A DNA stretch of 64,000 nucleotides from Bin34 sp965219935 (lineage in GTDB: Bacteria > Chloroflexota > Anaerolineae > Caldilineales > Caldilineaceae): NCBI GenBank assembly GCA_965219935.1, contig CBDCOU010000003.1, positions 2,728,001 to 2,792,000 on the forward strand. Reading direction: 5' to 3'. A program made the translations under genes and the position numbers. The notes below the pieces were generated by a model that was not told where the DNA came from, searched no databases, and saw nothing but the letters and a program-made list of their open reading frames with translations. This document shows positions 17,375 through 26,357 of the stretch, piece after piece; within the stretch, counting starts at the first letter, position 1; each line of letters starts with the position of its first letter.

Positions 17375-18128
17375 CAGGGCATCACCCGTTCCTGTCGGTA
17401 GGGGCTCGGCAAGGGACGTCGCACGTCGCGGTGGGCGTTGTCACGTACGTCCGGAGCTTGGGTAACCGGAGGACAAAACCCATGTTGGCAACAATGGGCT
17501 ACCCTGGAGTTCGGATGTGGATGATCCCGGCTTTGAAGGGCACGTCGAGCCTTGGGGATTGAGGGAATTGGGCAACCAGCTGGTTGCGCCTGCGGTGCCC
17601 CAAAGTCCAGGGCACGTCACAGTTTCCACGGCCGGGAGCGGGACATCGCCTTCGCCGGCCTGGTATTGGAGAAGAAGCGCAGACGGTATACCTTGGGGCG
17701 CGGCCGGACCGAAAACTTGCTGCGCGAACCACTTTCTCTCCCAAGGCTGACTGCCCTGAGAGCCACCGGTCTGGGAAAGGGGACGGAATTCGTCTCATTG
17801 GAGTCAACAACACCTTCCAACAGCCAGTAGGACCATTGGTTCCCGAAGTTCCTACCGACCCGTCCCGGACACACCGAGGGGTCAACGTGTCCCAATCCCG
17901 ACAACCCTCGGGGAAAAGGCTGCCATCCAGCCATGCATCTCTCTGGCGTGGACTTTCGGCACCCCCGTCTTCGGGCCATTCCACTGTCGAGCTCCCGCAG
18001 TCCTCACCCAAGGTACAAGGTACGGGGACACATGCCATGCACCACCGCGCATAACTGCTGCAGTAAAGGCAGGCCTTGAGCGGACCGGGCGCGGACCAAC
18101 ATCCAAAAAACTGCAACAGTACCCATCG
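17375..18128. other. Long intergenic region, no gene recognised
   Basis: About 750 bp between the peptide ABC operon and the FitA-like operator. ORFs up to 210 codons exist on the minus strand but are rich in Cys, Arg and Pro, lack start signals and resemble no family. I see no IS ends, tRNA or CRISPR-like repeats. Confidence 0.35.
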
Positions 18129-18170
18129 CACTACACATTCACTGATGGCAATGCAATCAGTGGTGTAATG
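18129..18170. promoter_or_regulatory. Large palindromic operator upstream of the FitA-like antitoxin
   Basis: Two nested inverted-repeat pairs share one centre: CACTGAT (18140-18146) / ATCAGTG (18156-18162), and CACTACAC (18129-18136) / GTGTAATG (18163-18170), the latter with one mismatch. It lies 31 bp upstream of the RHH antitoxin start. FitAB-type complexes autoregulate by binding inverted repeats in their promoter, so this is the expected operator. Confidence 0.6.
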
Positions 18171-18201
18171 TTATGTCACCTCGCAGATGGAGCCTGCTTT
18201 C

Positions 18202-18471
18202 ATGGCCAGTATCACTGTGCGCAAACTGGAGGATGAGTTGAAACGCCGACTGCGAATCCGAGCAGCCAAGAATGGCCGTTCCATGGAGGAAGAAGTTCGA
18301 CACATCCTAAGAATGGAACTCTGCCCACAACCGCCACAGAAGAACCTGACAAGCGCCATCCGCGCCCGATTCGCACCCCTCGGCGGGGTCGAACTGGATA
18401 TCCCTCCCCGTTCTCCCATGCGCCACCCCCTCCCCGGTTCAACTGGGACAACGATAGTGATTGTCCTTTAG
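18202..18471 (+). CDS. FitA-like ribbon-helix-helix antitoxin, orphan
   Basis: 89 residues from ATG 18202. The N-terminus (ASITVRKLEDELKRRLRIRA, then AKNGRSMEEEVRHILR) is the RHH DNA-binding fold of FitA/VapB-type antitoxins: beta-strand, then two helices. The C-terminal half would normally wrap a PIN-domain toxin, but here it ends in a Pro-rich, atypical tail and no PIN gene follows, so it appears to be a relic or solitary regulator. An earlier in-frame ATG at 18187 exists, but family members begin at MASI. Confidence 0.75.
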   Translation: MASITVRKLEDELKRRLRIRAAKNGRSMEEEVRHILRMELCPQPPQKNLTSAIRARFAPLGGVELDIPPRSPMRHPLPGSTGTTIVIVL

Positions 18472-18729
18472 GCAAGCGCAACAAAGCTACCTCCGGGGCG
18501 TAACTTGCCGAACTGTGTTGACTGCACATCGGATGCCGGGTCCGCGAGGTCCCTGCAGCTCTCCTGACCGACACGCGCTGCGCCTTTCACAACTGCCCAT
18601 GCGAACAGCTGCCTACCTGGAAGCCGATCGTCGTCACAGGTCAACCTGCGGAGCCAAGCAGGAAGCGACCATGACGGAACTCCGTGTCGTTGCAGTGGCA
18701 GGTAGGTTTCTGACGGCGTGAACCAGGCC

Positions 18730-19245
18730 CTAGATTTTCAGCACACCGCCATAGGCGACCGAGGCCTGAAATGAAGAGAGGTCGATGGCTTTTGCCACTG
18801 TGGATGCCTTGATCACGCCTGCATGGGTGACCACCAGGCGGGAAACACCGTCCTTGCGCAGTTCGGCCAGGACTTCATGAACGCGTGTCACAAAAGCATG
18901 GACACTTTCCCCGCCATGTGGCCGGGCATGAAGAAAATCGGCGGCCCACGCGTCAAGCTCCGTGCGCGGGATGTCGTTCCAGTCCCGTCCTTCCCATGTA
19001 CCGAAGTCCATTTCCAGCAGGCGACGGTCATAGGCAGGCTGAAGGTGCAAGGCGGAACCGATCAGCTCGGCCAAGGCACGACAGCGGTTCAGGGGACTTG
19101 ACACCAGTGCCTCCGCCGGTTCCAGCTCGGCCAGGACGGCACCGGCTTCTTCCGCGAATGTGTGGGCCAGAGCCAGATCGGTGCGTCCATAACAAATGCC
19201 GGGGCTGACTGCGGGTCGCGTATGCCGAATCAGTGTGAGTGCCAC
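18730..19245 (-). CDS. cobC: Histidine phosphatase superfamily protein, CobC-like
   Basis: 171 residues from GTG 19245, which has GGGAG seven bases upstream and gives the family-typical start VALTLIRHTRP. The RHT motif holds the phospho-accepting histidine; SSPLNRCRALAELIG and the late VTHAGVIK (second catalytic His) complete the active site. The partner gene cobS immediately upstream, overlapping by 16 bp, suggests alpha-ribazole phosphatase, which dephosphorylates alpha-ribazole-5'-phosphate or cobalamin-5'-phosphate in vitamin B12 nucleotide-loop assembly. ATG 19281 is an alternative start. Phosphoglycerate-mutase-like activity on another substrate cannot be excluded. Confidence 0.82.
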   Translation of the reverse strand: MALTLIRHTRPAVSPGICYGRTDLALAHTFAEEAGAVLAELEPAEALVSSPLNRCRALAELIGSALHLQPAYDRRLLEMDFGTWEGRDWNDIPRTELDAWAADFLHARPHGGESVHAFVTRVHEVLAELRKDGVSRLVVTHAGVIKASTVAKAIDLSSFQASVAYGGVLKI

Positions 19246-20009
19246 GTCAAGACTCCCAGATAAAAGCCCAGTTCGCTCCATTGCTGAACTGCCCCCTGCG
19301 TATCGCCGGTATGTCCCCCCAGACGTTTTTCATAGAGGCCGCGCATGGCCAAGTGTCCCAACACCAGCCCGGCAATCCCTGCCAGAGCATTGGATATGGA
19401 GAACATCATTACCACGGCCAGACAACCCAGGCCTGTGGCCGTTGCCAGGCTTGTACCACCCCAGCCCATCCGTCCGGCAAGCAGGCTGCCGGCCCCTGCG
19501 TTCCGAACATAGGGCGAAGTGGCGGCAACGACGACATTGGAGAGGCGGGAAAGACCGTGTCCGGCCACCAGGCAAGCCATGGCCAGGGCCACAGGCAGGG
19601 AAGCCAAGGCGGCCGCCTTCAGGGTCAGTGTCATGCCAAGCCCCATAGCCCCAAAGACGCCAATCCGACTGTCCTGCATAATCGCCAACATTCTCTCGCG
19701 ACTGAATGCCCCAAGGCCATCGAAAGTGTCGGCCAGTCCATCTTCATGGAAAGCACCCGTGACCAGAATGGTTGCGGCGGTCGCCAACAGCGCGGCCATT
19801 ACCTGTGGCAAGCGCAGGGCGGCGCCTCCGTAGACCAGCGCCCCTATGCTCCCCACCACGACTCCCACGAGGGGGAAGTAACGCCGAGCAGCCCCCAGCC
19901 GGGCCGGTGAATAGTCGAGATGCTGCGGCAGGGGCAGCCGTGTCAGGAACTGTAGGGCCAACAGGAACAGCGATGCTTCGCGTCCCAATGCATTTCCAAG
20001 CAGCGCCAT
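19230..20009 (-). CDS. cobS: Adenosylcobinamide-GDP ribazoletransferase (cobalamin synthase)
   Basis: 259 residues, an integral membrane enzyme joining adenosylcobinamide-GDP with alpha-ribazole (phosphate). The N-terminus FLLALQFLTRLPLP and the metal-binding stretch AFHEDGLADTFDGLGAF, followed by RMLAIMQDSRIGVFGAMGL, are diagnostic. Multiple hydrophobic segments follow. The start ATG 20009 gives the family-length product; the frame stays open upstream only as the antisense shadow of the next gene. It is coupled to the cobC-like gene. Only these late-pathway B12 genes are present, consistent with cobinamide salvage. Confidence 0.93.
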   Translation of the reverse strand: MALLGNALGREASLFLLALQFLTRLPLPQHLDYSPARLGAARRYFPLVGVVVGSIGALVYGGAALRLPQVMAALLATAATILVTGAFHEDGLADTFDGLGAFSRERMLAIMQDSRIGVFGAMGLGMTLTLKAAALASLPVALAMACLVAGHGLSRLSNVVVAATSPYVRNAGAGSLLAGRMGWGGTSLATATGLGCLAVVMMFSISNALAGIAGLVLGHLAMRGLYEKRLGGHTGDTQGAVQQWSELGFYLGVLTWHSH

Positions 20010-20104
20010 GTTGAAGCAGCCTTGCCTGCAAGGCCTGGACGATTCCGCGAAGCCCTTAACCTTCTTGACACAGGCAGGTACCGGCGGCTCGATCCGCGGC
20101 CGAG

Positions 20105-21007
20105 CTACAGAAGTTCCTTTGCCAAGGCGCGGATGTGTTCGGGCCCCAGACCACAGCAGCCGCCCACCGCCTCCACGCCGGAGGCCGTCCAACCGGCGGC
20201 GGCGGTGGCATAGGCGTCGGGGGCAATGATGTCGTCGAAGTGCCAGTGCGGCATCGTGAATCCCCCGGAATGGGCGTATGCGAAGCGGGGGCCGGTCCAG
20301 GAATCGGCGACTTCTGCCAGCGCGGGACTGGTCGGTTCCACCAAGGAGTGCATCACCCCCACGGCCTGCACCAGCCCGAAGTCGAGGCCCTCCAGCATCT
20401 CCCGCAGGGGAATACTTTGTCCTTGGGAGACCAGTCGCCCTTCGGCATCCTGTTCGACGCTGTAGCCGACCCAGCAAGGCAAATCGACAGCCCTGACCGC
20501 ATCCACCGCCGCGGCGGTCAGGTCCACATCCCGCATCATTTCCAGAATGATCAGATCCGCACCGGCCCCGGCCATGATCTCGGCCTGATCCCGGTAGTCC
20601 CGACGAGCCGTCTGCAGTGAGGTTGGCAGCACACCGAAGTTCAGGGTCGAAATGGACCCTGCCACCCAAGCGGCCGGCCGCACCGCGTCCCGGGCCTCCA
20701 CGGCCAACCGGACCGCATCGCGGTTAAGGCTTTCAAACTGGTCCGCGTGGCCCGCCTCCGCCAACACGTAGCGAGAGGTCGCAAAGGTGTTGGCGATAAC
20801 AACTCGTGATCCGGCACGCAGGTAGTCCGCGTGAATTTGCCGCAGCACGTCCGGGCGCGAACCCGTGGCCAAGGCATCCCATAGGCCATCAACCATCTCC
20901 ACACCCCGGCGTTCCAGTTCGGTCCCGGTGGCCCCGTCCAACAGCAGTGGAGAACCGCCGTCCGCTGCCTGTGCAAGGGCCGTGCCAATATCCGTCCGTC
21001 CGTTCAC
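20105..21007 (-). CDS. Homocysteine S-methyltransferase family protein
   Basis: About 300 residues, a TIM-barrel of the MHT/BHMT family: N-terminal LLLDGATGTELERRG, VIANTFATSRYVL, and the zinc-binding cysteine cluster GGCCGLGPEH near the C-terminus; the third zinc cysteine is less clear (the family's central NC motif is not obvious, in LPCWVGYS). GTG 21007 overlaps the TGA of the upstream gene; ATG 21037 is an alternative. Members transfer methyl groups from S-methylmethionine, betaine or other donors to homocysteine, but the substrate here is uncertain. It lies within a minus-strand set of five genes that ends in cobS and the cobC-like gene. Confidence 0.85.
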   Translation of the reverse strand: MNGRTDIGTALAQAADGGSPLLLDGATGTELERRGVEMVDGLWDALATGSRPDVLRQIHADYLRAGSRVVIANTFATSRYVLAEAGHADQFESLNRDAVRLAVEARDAVRPAAWVAGSISTLNFGVLPTSLQTARRDYRDQAEIMAGAGADLIILEMMRDVDLTAAAVDAVRAVDLPCWVGYSVEQDAEGRLVSQGQSIPLREMLEGLDFGLVQAVGVMHSLVEPTSPALAEVADSWTGPRFAYAHSGGFTMPHWHFDDIIAPDAYATAAAGWTASGVEAVGGCCGLGPEHIRALAKELL

Positions 21008-22191
21008 TTGCCCACCTCCGCCTGATCGGCCGTCCATTGTGCGACATCCACTTCGTACACCTGACGCGTCCCCTCGTGCACCGAGTCGAAGCTTACGGCT
21101 GTTTGGCTGCGATTGAAGCGGGGATGCAGATCGCAGCGGATTTCACCGCGGAAGCGGTCCGGTGCCGCATACCGGCCGAGTTCCACACGCCGCTGGTCCC
21201 GCATGTCGAAGAGCACCAGCCCTTTTTGTTGATGTTCGGGCCAGTGCTCGTCGGTCAGCAGCCAACGGCCGTCGGCACTGAAGCTGCAGTGCCCGTTCCG
21301 GGTCAGCAAGTCCGAACAGAAGGGCGCGGACACATCACCGGTATCTGCATCCAGCCGGTAGTACCACTCGCCGGCCTCAAACGTCAGCCAGCCGAACACC
21401 TCCCGGTGGGACCGCCAGGTAAAGTGCGAAGCCCCCAGATCCGCCAGCATCCGCACGTCGCGCCCGTCCACGCCCACCGAAAACAGCATCGTATGCTTGA
21501 TTTCAATCCCCGGCTCGTTCCAGCGCACGACTGCCAGGACGCGGCGATCGTCCGGACTGAACTCGGTGTGGTTGAACCAGAGACCGTGTGTCGCCATGGC
21601 GGGATACTGCGGAAACAGATCCCGGATTTGGGCATAGGACAGGACGAGGTCAGCCTCGCCGGTCAGCATGTTGAGAATGAACAGTCCGTCGTCTTCGGGC
21701 TGCCCCTGTCCCCGAAACAAATCCGGCAGCCCCCTGTACCCGACCACCGGGCGCATCTCGGCGAGGCGCGCGTAGTTGAGACTCGCCGCCAGAATGCCGC
21801 CGTGGCTCAGTCCGCTGACCGGACGCGGCAGCACCTGCGTGTGGCCGCTGTGGATGTCCATGCGCACGGCCACATGGCGATCTTCCTGCCGCGCGTTGTA
21901 GCAGATTTCGCGCGTTGGGTTGGTCGGGAGCCAATGCAGCATGGCTCCCTGCTGCAGGTTGAAGGCCTGCGTGCGGGCGAGCGGTTGGAAGGTTGTCGAT
22001 CCCCTCTCCACCAACCCAACGGCCGCCTCGTCCTGCACCGTCGGCGGCCGGTCGTGGAAGTCCGTTTCCAGGCACAGGTGATATTGCCCGGTGGCGTTCC
22101 AGGGACAGATCTCGTAGTAGCCGAAGAAGTGGTGGCGCGGGCCCCGTGTCAGGGGCACAGCGGCCGGACCGCCCCGCGGGCCTGCGGTCAT
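21004..22191 (-). CDS. Beta-propeller protein, oligogalacturonide lyase-like
   Basis: 395 residues with repeated TolB/WD40-like blades, for example EFSPDDRRVLAVVRW, SFSADGRWLLTDEHW and HPRFNRSQTAVSFDS. The start region (RHHFFGYYEICPWNATG, then HLCLETDF) resembles the oligogalacturonate-lyase-like beta-propeller family found in glycan-use loci. No signal peptide, so probably cytoplasmic. Catalytic function is not established. It is between an amidohydrolase gene (12-bp gap) and a homocysteine methyltransferase-like gene (4-bp overlap), so it is probably co-transcribed with both. Confidence 0.7.
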   Translation of the reverse strand: MTAGPRGGPAAVPLTRGPRHHFFGYYEICPWNATGQYHLCLETDFHDRPPTVQDEAAVGLVERGSTTFQPLARTQAFNLQQGAMLHWLPTNPTREICYNARQEDRHVAVRMDIHSGHTQVLPRPVSGLSHGGILAASLNYARLAEMRPVVGYRGLPDLFRGQGQPEDDGLFILNMLTGEADLVLSYAQIRDLFPQYPAMATHGLWFNHTEFSPDDRRVLAVVRWNEPGIEIKHTMLFSVGVDGRDVRMLADLGASHFTWRSHREVFGWLTFEAGEWYYRLDADTGDVSAPFCSDLLTRNGHCSFSADGRWLLTDEHWPEHQQKGLVLFDMRDQRRVELGRYAAPDRFRGEIRCDLHPRFNRSQTAVSFDSVHEGTRQVYEVDVAQWTADQAEVGK

Positions 22192-22203
22192 CGCGGCGCC
22201 GGC

Positions 22204-23076
22204 TCAGGCCGGTAGGCGATAGAAGCGGACGGCGTTGTCGAAGTACAGCTTTTGCTGAGCCCCGGGGCTCAGGTGGGCAGTGAGGTCGTCGAGCACATCG
22301 ACCCAGTGGCCCCAACTCCTCAACGCCAACAGGCTGACCGGCCAGTCGCCACCATAGACAATGCGGTTCTCGCCGAAGCACTCGACAACATGGTCCACGT
22401 ATGGCTTGAGATCGTCCGGCTGCCAGTTGGCATGATCCGCCTCCGTGGCCATGCCGGAAATCTTGCACACCACATTCGGCAACTCCGACAGGGCCTTCAG
22501 GTCGCGGCGCCAGGGATCGAGGGTGCCGGCCGCGATGTCCGGCTTGCCGATGTGGTCCAGGATGAAGGCAACTTCCGGACACCTGCGCACCAGGCCGGTC
22601 ACTTCGGCCAACTGGTGGTGGTGAATGCAAAGGTCGAAGGAAAACCCGTACCCTGGCAGCAGCCGCACGCCCTCGGCAAAGGCCGGAGTGGCCGCATAGC
22701 CAGCCGGCTGGTCCTGTATCAGGCGGCGCACCCCCTTGACCCTGGGCAGGGACGCCAGCTCCTCCAGCACGGGTCGAACGGCTTCGCCCTGCTCCACGGG
22801 CGCACAGGCGACGATGCCCGTGATGCGGGGTTCCAACGTGTCCGCCAGCGAATTCACCCAACGGGCCTCAGGAACCGCCTCCGCGTCCTCGGCCCCGGCC
22901 TGCATGAAGACGATCTGCGCCAGCCGGAATCGATCCGTTTCCGCCTCCTGGACCTGCAGTTCGGCCGGCCCGTGCGGACCCGCGATGGCCGGTACGGTTT
23001 CCAACCACGGGTAGGTCAAATGACCGGGATCCCAAAGGTGGATGTGGGTGTCTGCCACCGGGCGCTTGGTGTCCAT
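22204..23076 (-). CDS. Amidohydrolase family 2 protein, lactonase-like
   Basis: 290 residues from ATG 23076. A TIM-barrel metallohydrolase with DTHIHLWDP at the N-terminus (metal-binding HxH) and conserved GVRRLIQDQP, FDLCIHHHQL, FILDHIGKPDIAAG, VVCKISGM and IVYGGDWPV. This pattern matches L-rhamnono-lactonase / L-fuconolactonase-type enzymes (COG3618) that open sugar lactones, here perhaps in a glycan or sugar-acid pathway with the adjacent beta-propeller protein. The longer upstream frame overlaps the divergent dioxygenase gene and is a shadow. Confidence 0.88.
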   Translation of the reverse strand: MDTKRPVADTHIHLWDPGHLTYPWLETVPAIAGPHGPAELQVQEAETDRFRLAQIVFMQAGAEDAEAVPEARWVNSLADTLEPRITGIVACAPVEQGEAVRPVLEELASLPRVKGVRRLIQDQPAGYAATPAFAEGVRLLPGYGFSFDLCIHHHQLAEVTGLVRRCPEVAFILDHIGKPDIAAGTLDPWRRDLKALSELPNVVCKISGMATEADHANWQPDDLKPYVDHVVECFGENRIVYGGDWPVSLLALRSWGHWVDVLDDLTAHLSPGAQQKLYFDNAVRFYRLPA

Positions 23077-23223
23077 AAATGGTTTGGGGTGCGGGAACAG
23101 GGATGCCAACGCCCGCGATCCTATCATCGGGCCCTGCGCCTGCCGCCCGCGGTCCGGCGGAGCCCTCCGGCTCGGCGGGTAGAATGGAGGTTGCCCGAAA
23201 CCTTGCCCGGCGGGACCAACCCC

Positions 23224-23994
23224 ATGACACGCACTCTCACGGACGCGGAACTCGATCACTACCACCGGACCGGCTTCCTGCTCGTGCGGGACCTGGTGCC
23301 GCCGGCGGAGGTGTGCGCCTTGGGGGAACGGCTCAGGGAGTACACACACGGCGGACGGGCGACGGGGGCGCTGCGGATTCAGATCGAACCGCGCGTGACG
23401 CGCGGCGAACTGTCGGTGGAGCACCCGGGGGACGGCATCCGCAAGATCGACGGCCTGGTCGAGAACGACGATCTGTTCGAACACCTGGGCAAGCATCCAA
23501 ACCTCCTGGGCGTGCTGACTTCGATTCTGGGCCCCGACATCAAGATGTTTCGCAATGCCCTGCTGCTCAAGCCGCCGGAAGTGGGCTCGGCCAAGGGCAT
23601 GCACCAGGACTCCCCCTATTGGCCCATTGAACCCATGGAGTTGTGCTCCTGCTGGTTCCCCCTGGACAACGCAACGCTGGAAAACGGCTGCATGTCCGTG
23701 ATTGCCGGTGCCCACCGACGAGGTGCCCTGCCACACATCGAGGTCAGGGACGACTACGTCGTGGATCCGGACCACTTCAACCCCGACGACATGGAAACCT
23801 TGCCGATGCAGGCGGGCGACGGCCTGTTCTTCCATTCCCTGCTGCCGCACTACACGGCACCGAACCGCTCCAACACCTGGCGTCGGGCCATCGCCCTTTC
23901 CTACATGTCGGCCCAATCCCGCTACACGGGGGAGGGGGAGAGCCCGGTGTACTATCCCATTCAGGGCCGCTCCTTCGCAGGCTGCGTGCTCTGA
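23224..23994 (+). CDS. Phytanoyl-CoA dioxygenase family protein
   Basis: 256 residues, Fe(II)/2-oxoglutarate-dependent oxygenase. The facial triad is visible: H127 and D129 in MHQDSPYW, distal H209 in LLPHYTAPNRS, with arginines at 220-221 likely binding 2-oxoglutarate. ATG 23224 follows the GCGGGACCAACCC leader. It is transcribed divergently from the amidohydrolase gene; the 147-bp gap holds both promoters. The substrate is unknown; members of this family hydroxylate a wide range of small molecules. Confidence 0.92.
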   Translation: MTRTLTDAELDHYHRTGFLLVRDLVPPAEVCALGERLREYTHGGRATGALRIQIEPRVTRGELSVEHPGDGIRKIDGLVENDDLFEHLGKHPNLLGVLTSILGPDIKMFRNALLLKPPEVGSAKGMHQDSPYWPIEPMELCSCWFPLDNATLENGCMSVIAGAHRRGALPHIEVRDDYVVDPDHFNPDDMETLPMQAGDGLFFHSLLPHYTAPNRSNTWRRAIALSYMSAQSRYTGEGESPVYYPIQGRSFAGCVL

Positions 23995-24171
23995 CTTTCG
24001 CGCAACTTCACCCGTAATTGCGATTTACGCGTTAAACTTGATCCAGGGTCCTTCGCAGGTTCGAGTTGTCCCCGCTGTGCGGACTGGCTGGTCCGTCCCA
24101 CCGCCGCACTGCCGGGTACGAACGGACCGCAAAGGCTTGGTTGGTACTTTTTTCTCTGAACAGGCAGGTCC

Positions 24172-24510
24172 ATGAACGTCAATACCGAAACCTCCGGCAA
24201 CAGCCTTGTCGTCGCGCTCGATGGGCGCGTGGACAGCAGCAATGCCGCCGAATTCAACGCCGCGCTCGAAAACGCTACAGCCGACAGCGATCTCGGTGTG
24301 GTCCTGGATTGCGAAAACCTGCAGTACATCAGCAGTGCCGGCCTGCGGGTCATTCTCACCACGGCCAAGAGCCTGCAGTCCAGCCAGCGCAAGTTTGTGA
24401 TCTGCACGCTTTCCAACCCCATCCAGGACATTTTCGTGATCAGTGGCTTCGATCAGATCATCAACATCCAGGGGTCGCGGGCAGAGGCGCTGGCGACCAT
24501 GGAAGCTTGA
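24172..24510 (+). CDS. STAS-domain anti-sigma factor antagonist
   Basis: 112 residues, a complete STAS domain. NSLVVALDGRVDSSNAAEF is the first strand-helix, and the phosphorylatable serine lies in QYISSAGLRVIL (S54/S55), as in SpoIIAA/RsbV. In family knowledge, the unphosphorylated form sequesters an anti-sigma kinase, and phosphorylation by an RsbW-type kinase inactivates it. It opens a gene set with a PP2C phosphatase and an RsbW-like kinase, giving a complete partner-switching module, although a 258-bp gap precedes the phosphatase gene. Confidence 0.93.
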   Translation: MNVNTETSGNSLVVALDGRVDSSNAAEFNAALENATADSDLGVVLDCENLQYISSAGLRVILTTAKSLQSSQRKFVICTLSNPIQDIFVISGFDQIINIQGSRAEALATMEA

Positions 24511-24768
24511 GCGGGGCACTGGCGGGCAATCCGACCGAATCCGCACTGCGCCACCGCCCAACGACTGTGACGGCCTTCGCTCCACCACCGGGCATCCGCG
24601 GCGGCCGCCGTGCGTGTTTCTGAGGCGGTGAAGACACCACGCCGCTGACGCCGGCCGCGCCCTCCGGGACGGTCGGCGATACGGTATCGACAGTGCTGCG
24701 CCGGTCGTCGGGCCCGGCGCGCGTCCATCGCCATCGCAGTCCATACGCAGGCACAGGAGCAGGAACGG

Positions 24769-25941
24769 GTGGAAGAAAAACAGCGCCCCAACAAGATACT
24801 GGTGGTCGACGACGAACCCGACCTCCAGCCCCTGGTCCTGCAGCGCATGCGCAGGGGCATCCGGCGCGGACGGTACCAGTTCCTCTTCGCCGGCAACGGG
24901 GTGGAGGCCCTCGAGCTCCTGAGGGCAGTCGGGGACATCGACATGGTGGTCTCCGACATCAACATGCCCCAGATGGACGGCCTCACCCTCCTAGAACAGA
25001 TTCCCTCGGTGGACCCGAACATCCGGGCCATCATCGTCTCCGCCTACGGCGACATGGACAACATCCGCACGGCCATGAACCGGGGCGCTTTCGACTTTAT
25101 CACCAAGCCAATCGACTTCACCGACCTGCAGGTCACCATCGACCGGACCCTGGCACACCTGGCCGAATGGCGCAGTGTGCTGAAAGCCCGCGACCAGCTG
25201 GTCAGCGTACAGAACGAACTGTCGATCGCCACCCAAATCCAGCAGTCCGTCCTGCCCACGCGGCTGCCGCAGGGAGCCGGCTTCCACCTCCATGCCAGCA
25301 TGGAGGCCGCCCGCAGCGTCGGCGGCGACTTCTACGACACGATACCGCTGGAGGACGGGCGCGTGGGCCTGGCCATCGCCGACGTCTCCGACAAGGGCGT
25401 GCCGGCCGCCCTCTTCATGATGGCCAGCTACACCTTGCTCAGGGCGGCGGCCAGAACCCCCGATGCCGGCCGCACCATGCAGGAGGTCAACGACCTGCTG
25501 ACCGAAACCAACGTCGCGGGCATGTTTGTCACCATGTTCTACGCCGTGTTCGACCCGGCGTCCGGCTCCCTGACCTATGCCAACGGCGGCCACAATCCCC
25601 CTGTCCTGCTGCACGCGGACGGCACGACCGAGCAGCTGCCCCTGACCGGCGGCGTGGCCCTAGGGGTGATGGCAGACCTCGACTACAACGTCAAGTCCAT
25701 CGACTTGGCGCCCGGCGACACGGTGTTCCTGTACACCGACGGCATCCCGGAGGCCATCAACGGCGATGATGAGGAATTCGGCATGGAACGGCTGTGCGCA
25801 ACCCTGACGGGCGCCAGGGACCGGAACGCGCACGACCTTACCGACTGTGTGCTGACGGACCTTCAGGCCTTCGTCGGCGACACCCCGCAATTCGACGACA
25901 TCACCTGTCTGACCCTGCGTTTCACGGACGCGGTGCCATGA
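24769..25941 (+). CDS. Response regulator with SpoIIE/PP2C-type phosphatase output
   Basis: 390 residues, GTG start preceded by AGGAACG. Residues 1-125 are a CheY receiver: KILVVDDEP, phospho-acceptor D63 in VVSDINMPQMDG, and late FITKPIDF. A coiled linker (about 130-165) leads to a PP2C-like SpoIIE domain with GGDFYD, VSDKGVPAALFM, ANGGHNPPVLL and FLYTDGIPEA metal and substrate motifs. It is likely to dephosphorylate the STAS protein when activated by the histidine kinase encoded downstream. Its stop overlaps the next start (ATGA). Confidence 0.94.
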   Translation: MEEKQRPNKILVVDDEPDLQPLVLQRMRRGIRRGRYQFLFAGNGVEALELLRAVGDIDMVVSDINMPQMDGLTLLEQIPSVDPNIRAIIVSAYGDMDNIRTAMNRGAFDFITKPIDFTDLQVTIDRTLAHLAEWRSVLKARDQLVSVQNELSIATQIQQSVLPTRLPQGAGFHLHASMEAARSVGGDFYDTIPLEDGRVGLAIADVSDKGVPAALFMMASYTLLRAAARTPDAGRTMQEVNDLLTETNVAGMFVTMFYAVFDPASGSLTYANGGHNPPVLLHADGTTEQLPLTGGVALGVMADLDYNVKSIDLAPGDTVFLYTDGIPEAINGDDEEFGMERLCATLTGARDRNAHDLTDCVLTDLQAFVGDTPQFDDITCLTLRFTDAVP

Positions 25942-26357
25942 GCGCCACCTGTTCCATCCAAATCGATCTCGCCGCCCCTGAATTGCCGCGCCTCGCGGCC
26001 GCAGTGGAAGAGATGGCCGAAACCGAAGGCTGGATGCCCGACCTGGCCTTCCAAATCCATCTGGTGCTGGACGAAATCGGCGACAATCTCGTCGAACACA
26101 GTGCACAGGCCCAAAGCACCTACATGATGGTCACCCTGGACTCCCAGGACCAAGCCGTTACCATCAAAGTCGTCGATGACGGAATCGCGTTCGACCCCAC
26201 CGCGGATGCACCGGCCGCCGATGTCACCTCCGCCCTTGAAGACCGGCCGGTCGGCGGATTGGGGTTGCACCTGATCCGCACCCTGATGGACAAAGTCGAC
26301 TACCGGCGGGAGGACGGCAGGAATATACTGACCTTGGTCAAGCACCGGACGCCATGA
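25938..26357 (+). CDS. RsbW-like serine kinase / anti-sigma factor (HATPase_c)
   Basis: 139 residues, a single GHKL ATPase domain: N-box FQIHLVLDEIGDNLVEHS, G1 box VVDDGIAFDP, G2 box VGGLGLHLIRTLMDKVDY. Members of this family phosphorylate STAS antagonists and often hold a sigma factor or other target inactive. ATG 25938 overlaps the phosphatase stop, and its own stop overlaps the next gene, implying a fixed stoichiometry. No sigma-factor gene is adjacent, so the regulated target is unknown. Confidence 0.92.
   Translation: MSATCSIQIDLAAPELPRLAAAVEEMAETEGWMPDLAFQIHLVLDEIGDNLVEHSAQAQSTYMMVTLDSQDQAVTIKVVDDGIAFDPTADAPAADVTSALEDRPVGGLGLHLIRTLMDKVDYRREDGRNILTLVKHRTP

Noticed and set aside
17499..18131. 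210-codon minus-strand frame in a long gap
   Set aside because: Cys/Arg/Pro-rich, no family motif, several overlapping frames of equal quality; typical of non-coding GC-rich DNA.
20105..20669. N-terminal extension that would make CobS a 479-residue fusion
   Set aside because: The extension is the shadow frame of the homocysteine methyltransferase-like gene; CobS similarity begins at ATG 20009.
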